From: Auanema rhodensis
Taxonomy: Eukaryota > Nematoda > Chromadorea > Rhabditida > Rhabditidae
NCBI GenBank assembly: GCA_964057225.1
Contig: OZ059898.1
Span: 11,222,001-11,286,000 of the forward strand
Reading direction: 5' to 3'
Length of the DNA: 64,000 nucleotides
Below are positions 1 through 13,400 of this stretch, one piece after another. Both the position numbers and the translations under genes were made by a program. The notes below the pieces were generated by a model. That model ran no database searches and was not told the origin of the DNA. It worked only from the letters and a program-made list of their open reading frames with translations. Each line of letters opens with the position of its first letter. The stretch's first letter is position 1.

Positions 1-1356
1 GATGCCTGAAGTCAGTGTTTCTATTCAACAAGAGAGCATATGTCCAGCTGGATACACAAGTATCAACGGGTTATGTACTGGTACGAACAAAAATTAACAC
101 ATAAGACTAAACGATTATTCAGGAGCTAATCCAAATGGAACTAACCTTAAAGCCATTCCATACATTACAAATGATAGATGCCCAGAAGGCTTCTTTTTAC
201 ATGATACATTATGTGAAGGTATACATGAATCAAGCTTTTATAAGCATGTTCGACCAAACAATCTTCAAAACAAAATTCAGATATTGACGAATGTGCTTTT
301 GATCGGCCTTGTGATTATCAATGTTTCAATACCGTTGGTTCATATGAATGTAGTTGTCCAGATGGTTACGATTTAGATGAAATTTGCAAAGGTAAATATA
401 TATAAACATATATATTTTTAGAAACAAACAGTTTTCTCCTTCACTGGCTATATAAAATAAAGTTAAAGCTACGAAAGCTGTATTAGAATAGCTCATTTCA
501 AACACACAAAAAAACAAAAAAACAATAGCGGAGCCTATCATGTTAAGCTTGAATGCTGATGTTATCCCAGCATTTCCACTGAGGAGCATTAGAATAAAGC
601 ATTGAGCAGAAGGAAAAAATCTAATTAATCAAATATTCTTTCAAGATATTGACGAGTGTGCGGAAAATCCCTACATTTGTGACGTTAGCGAAGTATGTTT
701 CAATACTTTTGGAGGGTTTGAATGTATGCCAGATCCATGTCCTCAAAACTATACCGTAGAAGATAAAAGGTTTGTGTACACCATTGCAGAGCATTAAAAG
801 AAAAATAACTCTGTTTCAATGCCATAAATTTACTTTTTATTTCAGATTATGTGTTCCGGAATGCACAGATTGTGATGACCCACCAATTCAACTTCAAATG
901 TTGGCTGTACAAGCAGGTCTACCACCAGGTATTTTCAGAGATATCTTGTTGATTCATTATATTTCGAAATTGCTTTTCTATTTCTCTCTTTTTATAAATT
1001 ATAAAATATAATTATATTTTTCTTTATAGGAACACCTCTTGCTCAGTTGACAGCATATGATAAGAATGGAAAGGTTTTAACAGATACCAAATTCTCAATT
1101 GCTACAACATTAGAGGGATTATCTAAAGGTATATTTTAGAATATGAAAAGAAAAAAACTGCTACTTCTCAGGATTGTCACGATCTGGACCATTTACCACA
1201 CGAGCTAGGAATGGACAAGCCACCGTAATCACAAACAAATTGTTGGTAGCGGGATCTAGACATCGTATTCGTGTACGAGCCGAATCAGACGCTCGTCATG
1301 CTCACCGTGAAACACATTTCCTCCTTTTGATTGATGTTGGGCAATTCGATTTTTAA
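1..1356 (+). CDS. EGF-repeat extracellular matrix protein with fibulin/hemicentin-type C-terminus (3' part)
   Basis: The window opens inside this gene. Seven exons can be joined in frame: about 1-80, 123-218, 281-391, 646-769, 846-928, 1030-1128 and 1172-1356. They encode cysteine-rich EGF-like modules, two of which start with the calcium-binding signature DIDEC and contain the CFNT.G.(Y/F)EC hydroxylation-type consensus. A cysteine-poor C-terminal domain of about 110 residues with alternating hydrophobic residues follows, ending ...DVGQFDF-stop. That order (cbEGF array, then a short beta-rich module at the very end) is what fibulins and hemicentins have, so the product is probably a secreted basement-membrane or cell-attachment protein. 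Introns are 40-250 bp. A possible poly(A) signal AATAAA lies near 1512. Which of the two families it is cannot be settled because the N-terminal part (Ig array or not) lies outside the window. Confidence 0.8.
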
Positions 1357-1772
1357 TATTAAAAGCAGGAAACCAAGAATATATTCAAGAGCAATTTACC
1401 GATTCCAATGTTTGTGTTATTGTTTTCTTTTCTTTACTTGTATATCGGTCTTATCTTAATTTTTAATTTTATAATTTGATCTGAAACTTTACATTTATTT
1501 TATAAAGTCCTAATAAATATTGAGCACTATCATTATTATCAACAACTATAACTAATGAACAAATAATTTTAGACAAATTGATTGACTTAAAAATTATAAG
1601 TAAGCGAAAATATTGTTGAAACATTCTTTATACTCTATATGATAATCACAACCAATGCTTAAAAATTGAAAATGCTGTTGACCAGGAAACATAGAACACC
1701 GCATAAAACTAAAAACGGATCATCCAAATACAAATGGAAACTGAAATGCATTCACAGAACACGTGAGAGAAT
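1357..1772. other. convergent 3' intergenic region
   Basis: AT-rich spacer between the stop codons of the EGF/fibulin gene (+) and transaldolase (-). It holds a candidate AATAAA for the + gene near 1512. No open frame or RNA gene is apparent. Confidence 0.6.
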
Positions 1773-3058
1773 TTAGAGACGAGCTTCGATAAGTTGCTCC
1801 AGAAGTCTAGCATCCTTAGCGAAATTGCGGATTCCTTCAGCTAATTTCTCAGTAGCCATAGCATCCTCATTCATAGCCCAACGGAAATATTTCTCATCAA
1901 CAGTAATAGCAGGAATATCGAGAGAAGCGACTGAAAAAAAAACGCTACTTAACTTGATCGTAAACAAATGCGATACCGTTTTCACTCTTGAGAACATGAG
2001 GAACGCTCTCGTTGTCAGCGGACAACTGCTTAAGAAGGCCAGGGCTAAACATAGCATTAACAGAAAGAACTTAAATAAATTGTAAATTACCTGATAGTAA
2101 GAAGGTCACAACCAAGAAGTCCCTTAATTTCCTCAGTGTTACGGAAAGAAGCAGCCATAACTTGAGTATTATGACCATGCTTTTTGTAATAATTGAAAAT
2201 ACGAGTAACACTCTATCAATCACATAATAAAGTATCATGTACTAATTATAATAATACCTTGACTCCTGGATCATCATTTCTGTCATAACTCTTCTGTTCG
2301 GTGTTCTTAACGAACCAATCCATAATACGTCCGACAAAGGGAGAAATCAAAGTAACTCCAGATTGAGCGCAAGCAACAGCTTGTTCAAAATTGAAAAGAA
2401 GGGTCATGTTGCAGTGAATTCCATGTTTAGATTCCAATTCTCTATAAAAAAACATTGGTGAACAAACCAATTAACATTTAATAACTCACTTAGCAGCTTG
2501 AATTCCCTCCCAGGTGGAAGCGAGCTTGATGAGAATTCTGTCTTTAGAAATGCCTTCCTTTTCATACTGCTCAATAAGAGAGAGAGACTTAGCAATAGAA
2601 CCAGCGGTATCAAAAGAAAGTCTAAAAGATTTTTCAATATAAAAAAAATAAACAAATAAGCCTCACCTAGCATCAACTTCTGTTGAAACACGTCCAGGAA
2701 TTACCTTCAAAATTTCTCTTCCGAATACAACGAAAAGACGATCCATTGCTGAAGAAATAACCTAAAAGAAAACCATATAATAGATATTGAAATACCGAAT
2801 GAAATTACTCTTTTTTTGCAATCAGATCCAACTGTAGTTTTAGCATAGGTAATAGCTTCATCAATAAGGGTGGAGTAAGCTTCGATTTTCGAAGCTTGAA
2901 GAATAAGGGAAGGATTTGTAGTGGCATCAGTTGGCTGGAACTCCTTGATAGCTAAATAAGCATCATATGAATGAAAAAAATTTTTTCAAATTACCATTGA
3001 AGTCACCGGTATCAGCAACAACTGTTGTGACTTTTTTGAGTTGCTCCAAAACAGACAT
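1773..3058 (-). CDS. tald-1: transaldolase
   Basis: Transaldolase, the cytosolic enzyme of the non-oxidative pentose phosphate pathway that moves a dihydroxyacetone unit between sugar phosphates through a Schiff base. The reverse-strand exons read from [20 protein letters not shown] at 3058 to ...[10 protein letters not shown]-stop at 1773. Family signatures are present in order: the N-terminal ADTGDF aspartate, ATTNPSL, the [16 protein letters not shown] strand, [11 protein letters not shown] with the Schiff-base lysine, the CNMTLLF..QA..CA..GV block and SPFVGRI. The product is of the usual length (about 320-330 residues). Seven or so short introns interrupt it. The start is the first ATG of the conserved N-terminus. 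I see no frameshift or missing catalytic residue. The gene converges on the EGF/fibulin gene. Confidence 0.95.
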
Positions 3059-3808
3059 GCTGAAAAAGGAAGTTGGTTACATATATTATATATTAATCAA
3101 CATGATAGCGTGTGAATAAACAGAAACTTTCTAGATGCAAAAGAAAATGATCAATACGAATGCAGATAAAGAATACTAGAAAAAGAAGATAACTATCTTT
3201 ATATCAATTTTTCGCTTTTTCTCTCTATATATATTACAAGGCAAAAGGGACCTTCCTTTATCACATACAGGTCATTTTTGTAAACGGAATGCATCTAGTA
3301 AACAGCAGGCATAATGATAAATATTATTATTAGCATTGAAAGAGATAAAAATGCTCATTTTGAAGCTCAGCATTTGTATCTTGTTCGATATATCATATTG
3401 AAGGAGAAAAAGGGAAGTGTTCAAATGTATTAAAATTTTCAAAAACAAAAGGAATTCACTATTTGGAAAGCAATCAAGAATCAATTCTTAGTGAGCGAAC
3501 ATTAATCGAATCAAAATGAAAGTTGAATCTGTTAGAACTCATCATACGAGTGAAAACGAGTCATCTTAAGGTGGCCTGACAACTAAACTCTAATGATAAA
3601 CGCTTGTATCATATCAAAAAATATTCCATTGGATTACTGTATTCGCAGTTTTTAACCCCAGATATTATATTATAAGTGAAATTTTTTGAATTATTAAACC
3701 GGTTTTTGTATGGTTGAAATATTGATATATAAGCACAAAAACAAATGATAAGATGCATAGTATTATATTTTTAATATGTATGTTCATATATATAAAAGTA
3801 ATTGCCTT
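3059..3808. other. AT-rich intergenic region
   Basis: Upstream region of transaldolase and 3' flank of the small gene at 3809-4169. There are short microsatellite-like TA stretches. No coding or RNA feature is recognised. Confidence 0.5.
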
Positions 3809-4169
3809 CTATGATCGATGACATGTTTTCTGAAACTGTTTAGAGAAGCCCATCAAAGCTTTAATTCCGAACAAACTAATAGTGTCACTTTCAATACTAC
3901 TCAAGTTTGTCTTGGCCTGTTGTAGAAACCGTAAAAAAATTGTCGCAAATCCATATAACTATGTCAGACTATTACGGTCTGATCATAAGTCAGAGATCCA
4001 ATATCCTTGTGTATTTGGAACTGAATAAAAATGAATAGTAAGTTGATAACATAAAAAGAAAGTCTATTTCGGTTTTTAAAGATTACAAGCTTACAAACAT
4101 GTGATTAACTCTCCAGATCTGTTTAATCTCTCGCGTAATATCGCTCTTTTTTATTTTTATTTTATACAT
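3809..4169 (-). CDS. small 75-residue protein, unrecognised, three exons
   Basis: Not recognised, but it assembles cleanly. Exon 1 (4169-4095, 25 codons) starts MYKIKIKKSDITREIKQ. Exon 2 (4020-3976, 15 codons) and exon 3 (3916-3809, 36 codons with the stop) follow, every junction in phase 0. Donors are gtaagc and gtaata; acceptors are attcag and caacag; the introns are 74 and 59 bp, the usual size here. The predicted protein is basic at the N-terminus and ends ...FSKQFQKTCHRS. It shows no signal peptide, no membrane segment and one cysteine. It lies divergent from the tyrosinase gene 230 bp away, so the two may share a promoter region. Against it: the exons are short and could arise by chance, and no family was recognised. 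A tiny mitochondrial or complex-subunit protein is one possibility, but that is a guess. Confidence 0.5.
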
Positions 4170-4401
4170 ATGATAGATTAAGAAACAAGAAAATATCTGT
4201 TCACAGTAAGATCAAAGTAATTGAGCGGTTTGTATTAACGTGAAGATTCAACCCACTTTCTATTTTATTCTGCTTGACCCAAATAATCCGAGTGACTGTT
4301 TTGCTGATTATAGAAGTTTCATGAGTTCAAACAATATCTGACTTTGACTATACTAGGAATAAACGGAGGAATATTGTCTTTTTTCATTTTTAGCTTTTAC
4401 T

Positions 4402-6959
4402 ATGTATATTTTTTTATTTTGTTATTTCGTGTTTATCTCGGTTGTCCCAAGTGTTCAATCTGAGGATGACAATAAGAACCATCGTTATTCTATAGAGGTT
4501 TGATTAAATTCATAAATACTTTATTTTTATGAAACTTTAGAATCAAGTAATATGTAAAGAAAGTATGTTACCATTAATTCGTTCTAAACGAGCACAGGTT
4601 CTTGGCTTTAACAATGTTCTGTTTCAATAAATTTTTTTTTTGAGAGGATTAAAGATATAGTTCCTACATTTCCAACAAATGTCCTGGAATGTATGTCTTG
4701 GAAATGTGTCTGTCATCATGTAAAAGGTTTATAAAGTCTATTTTTATCATGCAGAGTATTGTATCATTTTATAGGCGCAGTTTGGAAACATGATACTTGT
4801 CACATGCCTGGAGGAACCAAAATGAGAAAAGAAGTTAGAAAGGAATATCGCATGCTGTCTACTGCTGAGAAGCATTTGTAGAAGAAAACAGATTTTCGTT
4901 AATATATATATTTTTCAGATATCGTAGAAGTTTTTTAGCAGCTAACAAACGTGGGTATGTTTACAACACTCTTAGTCGAGCTCATTCCGAATCATCTCTC
5001 TCACCAGCAGCTCACAATGGGCCGCATTTCTTACCATGGCATCGAGAATTTTTGAAACGGTTTGAAAACAAATAGATCTCTGTTTATCAGGCGAGTACTA
5101 TTTCATTCAGTTTAATTATTGGAATTCGTATAATGGAGATAAATGGAAAATATCCTTTTGCTTCTGTATCTTTACCATATTGGGATTCAAGTTTAGACGA
5201 TAGTATAAGGCAATCACTGAATATCAGTTCAAAAAATTCTGTCTTCTTCTCGCCATACTTACTTGGCTCAGCTGTAAACGGAACTTTAAAAGATGGCGAT
5301 TTCGGTGGTTATGTAGGGCGCCAAGTATTGACATCTCTCAGTTTATTTAAAATCATGATGATTATATTCAGGGACCAACTAAACGTGAATTAGATAGATT
5401 TGGAAAAACACTAGGTTTATTCAAAAGATCAGATATAGAACGTATAAGCTCGTATAATATTTCGGGAATTCTATCTGCAACAGCGGGTAGTTCACAAGTG
5501 ACAATAGTATTTAAACTCAAAGTGTAAAACATGCTTGTTAAGGAATGCAGAAAAAAATTGCCAAGAAATGCATTAGAGCTTCTTCATGGAAATGCTCATG
5601 TCTGGGTTGGAGGCACTCTATCCTCTTTAATTTGTTGGTTCTTAATATGATTTTTAGGAAGTATGAAGCTTACACGAAATGCAACAAATGATCCAATTTT
5701 TGTGCTCCATCACACATTTGTGGATATGCTTTGGGAGAAATGGAGAAAGGAGAAGCAGGTAATGAATAAGCTTCTTTTGCACTAAATTTAATTTTGTTTT
5801 AAAAAATACAAATTAGTATTGAAGTATCATTGTATTTTTAATATATCTGATTATTTAATCGATCAAATTAAGAATATAAAGGAACGGGAAACTCAATGGA
5901 ACAACTTGATTAGTTGCTATTCATCTCACCACAAGTCATCAGCTATTCTGAAGCCTTTCGGGTTTTTCACACATATGGTTTTTAAAGATCATTAAAAATA
6001 TTTTTATTTAGACTTTTAACTGGTTTAGAAGGATGTTCTAATAAATATGCGGAAATGACTACTTATATTAAAATTCCCAGATGTAAATCTTATTGTAGAT
6101 CTAAGTTGGTCTAAGTTTCATCTAAAATTTCCTGATATTCAAAGTTTTCAGATATTTATACTGTAATAAGGGTTATTGTGTTTCTCGGGTGAAGCCTAAC
6201 GGAAGTTGTCGTCTTATAGATGGTATAAAGCTGTTTATGTATTCTGATGGCGATCTCTTGTTGTTAAGGAATTGATCCCTGTTTCCAAAGCAAATGTTCA
6301 TCTAAAAATGCAAATATTGGAACCTGTGTTTCTACTCATCCGGTCAGATATCCTTTATTAAATACTTATTTCGAGTTTATTCAGAAACCACGTGATTCCA
6401 GAAGAAAAGGCAAGATTAAGTCATCACATGTACCCAAGAAAAATGTTGAAGTAGATTCGCCAAAAAAAGTTTTATATGAGTAAGCTATTATTCAGACATG
6501 CTTCAATTTGCATGAGTGTTGTGATTCTTGGGCGAATCGTGAACTATGCTTTAAGAACTCAGTAGTAAACATTGCTTGCCCATACAGTTGTGGGGACTGT
6601 AAACCTACAACATATCAAAAAACTAATGGTAATGACTATGTTTTTGAAAACATTGAAGACAAATATGTTTTTCTTTCTTAGATTGTAAAGATCGTCATTT
6701 TAACTGCAAAGAGTTGAAAAGAAACAATCAATGTAAATTTAATCATGTTTGGATGGCGGAGAACTGTCGAGAAACTTGTGAATTGTGCAAGACACGTCGA
6801 ATATGTTCGGGTAATCAACTAAAATATTTATAGAACTTTATATATGTATATCTGATTCTAGCCGCAAACAACTCGAAACAAACCAATGAGTTAGCAAAAC
6901 AACTAAGAAATAATCGAAGTTCGAAAAATAGAATTCGATTACGATCTCTGTTCATGTGA
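4402..6959 (+). CDS. secreted tyrosinase (type-3 copper oxidase) with C-terminal ShK modules
   Basis: A nematode TYR-type tyrosinase, expected to oxidise phenols in the secretory pathway, for instance in cuticle or eggshell cross-linking. The start at 4402 gives a hydrophobic signal peptide (MYIFLFCYFVFISVVPS). The CuA region is visible as AHNGPHFLPWHREFLKR. CuB appears as ELLHGNAHVWVGG followed by NDPIFVLHHTFVDMLWEKW, so most copper-binding histidines are present. SLPYWD is also conserved. After the catalytic domain come cysteine-rich segments and two ShK-like six-cysteine modules (TCFNLHECCDSWA... and DCKDRHFNCKELK...), then a basic tail ending RLRSLFM. About fourteen small introns are needed. 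The one after VWVGG starts with GC instead of GT. The first CuA histidine and exons between 4560 and 4900 are the least certain part. AATAAA overlaps the stop codon at 6959. Confidence 0.85.
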
Positions 6960-7368
6960 ATAAAGCTTTTGAAGTTATAAATCTATTTTGATTATAAGTT
7001 CATGTTATTGTAAACGGAAATTGACGAAATAAATTCTAATTATATGTTGCCATAGTTACGATTATAGCTTATGACTTCAAAACTGAGCATGTTTGTACTG
7101 TCACTTACGTACATGCTGATATTTTCAATTTCGATTAGAGATGGAACCAAAATTCTGCTATTTTATATTAACATTATGATTTAAAAAGAATTAAATAAGA
7201 TAAACTGATATTTTAATTTTTTTTTTAAATATACGATAAACACTCTTTGATTTTTTAAAAAAAAATATGATTATCAATATACACAGATAGAATGAGGAGA
7301 ACATCTGAAATCTAAATGAAGCAGCCAAATTAATAATGATGAGCGTTCAGACAATTCTTTAGTTTAGT

Positions 7369-10300
7369 CTACCAGTCAGTACCAACATTTCCAACATAAA
7401 CGTTCAATTGATTTTGTGAAGTAGAAGTTTGTAATTTGGATGAAATCTAAAGAAGAGCTGTCAAGAATATGCGATCGTTTAAATTAGTCACCTGACACAA
7501 TCCTGCGTCATAGATGCACTGAGAAATTTGTTTCCATTTTTCTGTAGTGAAAACGTGTCTGTATTCTGGTCGACTTACAACCTTAAAATAGAATATGCGT
7601 ATTGAAAATGTTGCAACTGTATAGCATACTTGTTCAATTTCATGAACTGATGAAGCGGTTGTTATTAAATCTACGAATGTGGTATCACGGCTTACTAAGT
7701 TTCTCCACCGCCCTGAATTGATTATACTAGATTATTAAAACGTTTTAAGAAGAATAGCTTACCCATTTCTTGTTCTGTGAGACGTCGTGCACCAAAACCT
7801 CGTATTGGTAGCACACATCGAGCTAACTGATCGGCTACACTTAGAGGTCTATTTTCAACTATCAACTGGCCTGTAGTAAATATTAATTTTGTTTATTATT
7901 AACTTAAAAACAATTATCACCTTCTTCAGACATTTCTTTCATTCCGTTCTGGGCTGTTTCAGCTGCTTGATATATCTCTGTTATAGATCTATATGAAGAT
8001 ATGCCAGAACCATCATCAACAGGAGGTGCCCCTGCTTCTAGTTCTCTTGAGGTGACCTAGAAGAGTAGTTTAAGTTTTTTCGATTTTTCATTTTAATAAT
8101 ATTAACCTTCAAGCTAGAACCTCTATCTACAGCAGTTCCAGTTATCACACCGCGGCGCCATTCAGAGTATGATGTTGGAGGATCCTGAAAAGGCAATTAT
8201 GAAGAGAAAAAAATTAATAAGCATACTTCTTTAACAGTTCCACCAATATCAACCCCTCTTTCACTGTATTTAGGATATTCCAAGTATCCAGAATACTTAG
8301 CACGCTCTTGAGGAGGAAGTTCCGATATGTATTCATCCAAATTCGACCTCATGTTCAAAACATTACGTCCACTTCCTCGGTCTAATGTGCTCAGATAATC
8401 CGCACGATTTGATGAAGGCTGGCGACTTGGACCATCGTTTTCAAAGCGACGTCTTCCGTATAAGCCAGCAGTAGCATAATGTGAACTTTCTCTGAAATTA
8501 ATAAAAAAGTATATTGGAGAAGGATTGCTAGAAGTTTTACTTGTCGATATTTCCATTTTTCTTTCCTTTCGTAGCTGACGAAGCACTCCGCGTTGCCTGA
8601 GCCGTTGAAGAAGTAATTTGAGATCCATTAGGTGATACAGGTGATGATTGATTACGATGAGAACTGAAAAAAATTTCAGTTTGATCAAAACTGTTAGGTA
8701 AATCTCACTCAGCAACAGCGTATTCCCCATGAGTATTATTTCCTCTATTCCACCAAAATTGCCCGATACCTATCTTGTTTAAATCAGCGGCTGAAACAAT
8801 TTTTTTTTATATGAAAAATATCAATACTTACTTGGTGGTATTCCTAACAATAATCGTTTTCTATTTTCCTCTTGTACAGTGTAACGACGAAGACAGAAAT
8901 ACAAACAACACAGCAAAAAGAGAATAATAATAACCTTTAAAATTAAAATTAAATATTATATATTTATCTTAGAAAACATACAGCTGCAGTAAGACCAAGA
9001 ATGAGCCATAAAGAGAGACTAGATCGACGACTATCTTTCTCTCCTTGCAGTGCTGTATTTTCCACGTTGAAAGAGCTCGAGGTTGAAGCTTCCGATGTGC
9101 TTAAATCGTCTAACTGAAAACATCATATATAATTAGGGATCACAAGTTATTCCTCTACATTTGTACTAAGAGTAGCTGTTCGTTCGTTTGATACTGTTGG
9201 AATTATAAACTGATTTGTACGATCAGGTATGATGCTCGAATGCCTTCCATCAATTGCAGCATTAGCATTAAGTTCTTTCGAAGATTCAACAGGCTTATTT
9301 GGGCCAATATTTAATCCAGCGAAAATATCTGAAATTGTTTTACTTAATATTCAATTTTCATGTGCATGGTAATACAACCGCTCAGCTACATTGAATGCAC
9401 AAAATAAATTATTTTGTAATTTCGAAAAGATTCGAGCTTAGCATACTTTTTGAAGTTTTTTCCACAAACTCGTGCTTGTAATTTTCAAAAAAATAACCTT
9501 GTATCTGATTTTTTTGATTTTGATCTTCTTTCTGAGCATTTAAATCTGGTTTGAATTGATCAATATCTATTGTTGAAGGCTGCTGATTAGACGAGCTTAA
9601 AACTCCATGAGAAGACGATGATGATATCATCTTGGATTGTTCATTCGTTTCTTTAAAACAGATATCAATGAAATACGATGTACTGAATAAATTTCCTACT
9701 GTCTTCAGTTATTATTACAGATGTTTTATTAGCACTATTTGAACTTTGAATTGGAATATTTGCATTTGCAGAAATTGCTTTTTCTGAAACAGCTGAATTC
9801 CAATTCTGATTAGTGTTCACGATAGGCTTGATGGCTCCTTCTGGTAAACGATCTGTAGACGTTAAAGTTAAACTTCCACCCCCGGCCCCTACAGCCGAAT
9901 TACTTCCACTATAAAAGAAGAATATGAGTATTGGATTAAGATTTCAATGAAATACCTTTCAATATTAAAGTTTGGATTTATAACAGGTAAAGGAAGTGTA
10001 TCAACTTCCGGAAGACCATAAACGCACTTGACCGTCAAAGTCTGATCTCCATGAAGGATTACGGCTGGATTAGCACCTATTCGAATACGATTTTGGAACA
10101 CTCCAGGAGCTGGCTAAAACAGATCATAAAATGATGAAGAATAATAGGAACTGAAGAAGTTTCCGGAAAACCAGGTTGCTATTCACTATCACTTTGGTTC
10201 TTACCATTTGTGTGAGACACGGATCATTAAATACAGCAATATCTATCACATACTGCGTTTCGCCGTTTCCTCTTAGACGACATTCCGGTCTACCTGAAAG

Positions 10301-10490
10301 AGAACGAAAGTATGATTGTTGTGGTTTGGTCTTTATAAAACAAAGAAAAAATATAAAACTATATGAATAAACAAAAGAAACTGACCCGAGACTCCCACCA
10401 CGATCCAGTCGGTGAATTTGCCATCCGGATAGTAATTAGGATTAAACTTGACCTCGATTGTAATGAGTTGTGATCCACAACGGGGTGTAA
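7369..10490 (-). CDS. ZP-N domain single-pass membrane protein (5' end not found)
   Basis: Reverse-strand exons from 10490 to the stop at 7369. The first visible exons form a ZP-N module with its four cysteines in TPRCGSQ, RPECRL, DPCLTQ and TVKCVYG. The next exons are a Ser/Thr/Asn-rich, glycine-containing linker (9.3-9.9 kb). A transmembrane segment follows ([19 protein letters not shown]), then a basic stop-transfer ([13 protein letters not shown]) and a long cytoplasmic tail of about 350 residues that ends ...[10 protein letters not shown]. The tail is rich in charged, Ser and Arg residues. I see no ZP-C half after ZP-N, unlike cuticlins. A role in apical extracellular matrix or receptor signalling would fit but is inference. 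The exon beginning at 10490 starts in mid-codon after a tttcag acceptor, so a signal-peptide exon must lie upstream (see 10491-15186). Confidence 0.75.
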
Positions 10491-13400
10491 CTGAAACAGT
10501 AAAAGAAAAATGAATATAATTATAATTAGAATATCTCATAATTGTAATATCTATTTAATATTAAATATATTAAAATAATAAAATTTTTTGTTTGTTAAAA
10601 CATCGATTGAATTCTTTTTCAGATCTAAAATACATATCTGGGTTTGCTTTAACTTCTCCATTTTTCCACAGACCCATAACTATGACAGTTCGTAGACAAA
10701 TTCTGACCATAATTGCAAAGTAGCCAAGAAAAGAGTGAAGGAGAGAATGAAAGGTAGATGTGTTCCGGTTATCGTAATTAGTAGTCGGATAGACGAGAAG
10801 GAACTGTCCATTGTTAAGATTCAGAGACAAGGCAGCATATAACTGTGAAGATGGAGGTTGGATGTCTCATTTGCATATCCAAAAACGAAGAATACACTCA
10901 GTTAGATGGTCATAAGAGGTAATTAGTGGCAAGGATGAAAGAGGAAAAGATTTTACGTCAGGTTGCAAATCTGAACTGGTTCTTACTTTGTTCGTCAATC
11001 TTGAATTGGCATGATGGATAAGTTTCTAAAGACATCTATTGGGTCATGAAATTTTTTTAAGTCTATATGTGTTTGTAATGAAAATAGTTTTATTTTAATC
11101 AATTGCTTTCATTGTATCTACGGATGCATATACCCTGCTAGCCCAAAAAATGGATCAGAATCTATGATGTGACGTGTATATCAGTTTGTATATCCTACAG
11201 TCTATACATAATCTCCATGAATATTGAAGAGAAACTCTTCAGTATGGTTCAGAATAACTGGATCTCCAGATTCTGATAATACTAGTTCGATTCAGAGGTA
11301 AAATATACTCTATTGAACAACGGATGCAACCTCGGCGCTGTAGGTAAGATATACAGACAATTGAGAGAGTAAAAATGGAAAAAGTGAACTAAGGAAGAAA
11401 AAGAAAAATAAGCCGTACTATTTGAGTAGCTAATACGATTTATCTCTATTCAAATGGATCAAAATACAAATGTAACTGACCAGTCAAGCTAATCTTTCCT
11501 TAATAACGACCATTACAGTTTTTTTTCACAAAAAAAAACAGAAAAAAAAACTAATTAAACCATTATAATAGTAGTGGCCAGAATTTTATGTTTATTTTAA
11601 TATATTTCTAAGAATAAAGTAAATAAGGAAAAAACGAAATAGGTAAAACAAGTATTTTGCGGACTGCTATTTACTATAATAAGGTTTAACTGAAACGTTT
11701 TCCTTTTTTTTGAAGTGGTTGACGTAAAGAAGAGTGTGACTGTAATATAATGGCAAAATATATTATGAGAATAAAGTAGAAAGAAGAGTTATAATTAGAA
11801 AATTAATCCTTTTCATTATATTTTCGTTTATTCCTTTTTTGAATATTATTTTACTTTGTGTGTTTGAGAAAAAAAAGAAACAAACCTTGTACTCTGGGAG
11901 GAAGAGAAAATTGACTATATGATAGTGAAAAGACTGAAGATAATAATAGATATATTAGCATCTTTCTATCGATTTGGAAACATTCTATGAAAAACTAATC
12001 ATCTAGTAGAATCTTTGTTTCTTAGTTAAGCACTTGAATAAAAATAAAAATAAATTGAAATGATCTGAAATAATTGAAAATTAATAAAATAACAACAATG
12101 AATGTAAATAAAGTTTTGCAGAACTTTGACCAAGATCAACGACAGACAATACTTGAACTGTTTGGAATTAGAAAAGAGGAACATTTCGAAACTACACAAT
12201 ATGGAAATAAAAAAAAGTTGATAATATTTGGATGTTTTCATACAGTATATCTAGTTTGCAATCATTTGTATATAGGGGTAACAGTTTTAGCCTGATGATT
12301 TGTTACTCGTGCCTCAATCATGACTATTGATCACAGCAAGAACTTTTCACGGCTAACTGGGTAAACTTGCTGATCTTTCGTGGAAAATGACAAACACTGT
12401 AGGTAGATGCATGTTATGGATAATTATACCTCACAAAATTCCGAGAATGTTTTAGAAAGGTGGAAATATGAGTCAAAATTCACAATTTTTGAAAAAATAA
12501 GAAAAGAAGAATAAATGCAAAATCAGAAGAAGAATAATACAGAATTTTTTAAAGTGAAACGATTAAAGTTAACTGGGAAAAAAAGAACAGAAAACAGCTT
12601 TAGTGTTAACGGTTCATCGAACACAAAAACGAACTAGAAATTGGTTAGAATGAATGAAAACAGAAAAGGTTTATTCAGATGTGTTATAACATAGTATCTA
12701 TATTCATAAAAGACGGAAGAAAAGTAATGAAACATGAACATAACGTTAATGACTATAATAGAAATCGAAAAAAAGGTAAAATTTCAAAAAAAAGAAAGAG
12801 GGCGATGATTTTAAAGAAATAATACTCTAGATGAACTTATGTTGAAAATTTTTTATTAGCAGTGCGAGAAAAGGCATGAAGAAAGGTCGGATAGGTTGCG
12901 TGTCATCATACCCGCATCTTTCAACTTTCATTCACTTCTAGGTGAAACCAGAAGAATTCTTCAATTCAATTCCTCACACGTCTTAAAAATATTTCTTATA
13001 GAAAAAAAATCTTTTGTATATAAAAGAAACTGGTGGAAATAATATAAGGAATGCAACATGTATCTTTTAAGGTCAACAATCTTTTTTTTTAACGTAAAAC
13101 CAAGATATCTTAAACATGGTAAAGCTATACTAATGTTCGTAACGAGCTATTTTGGGATGAAAAAAAGCTTTGACTGATAGAATTGCAAAACTTTTTAAAA
13201 CGTATGGACCGGAATATCGCTCATCTATTACTGTTGAAGCTTTATTTGGCCATACTATATGATCTGACAACGTAATAAGCTCGACTAGAATGAATGAATC
13301 ACGATGTTAATATGTATTCTCATGATAGATACAACAAACTAGACAATCAGGTCAATAAGATCAGAGCCTAATCTCGAAAATCCGCCAACGATGGCAAAGC

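Noticed and set aside
10570-10830. Reverse-strand ORF of 86 codons next to the ZP-N exon
   Set aside because: It does not join in phase and has no conserved ZP features.
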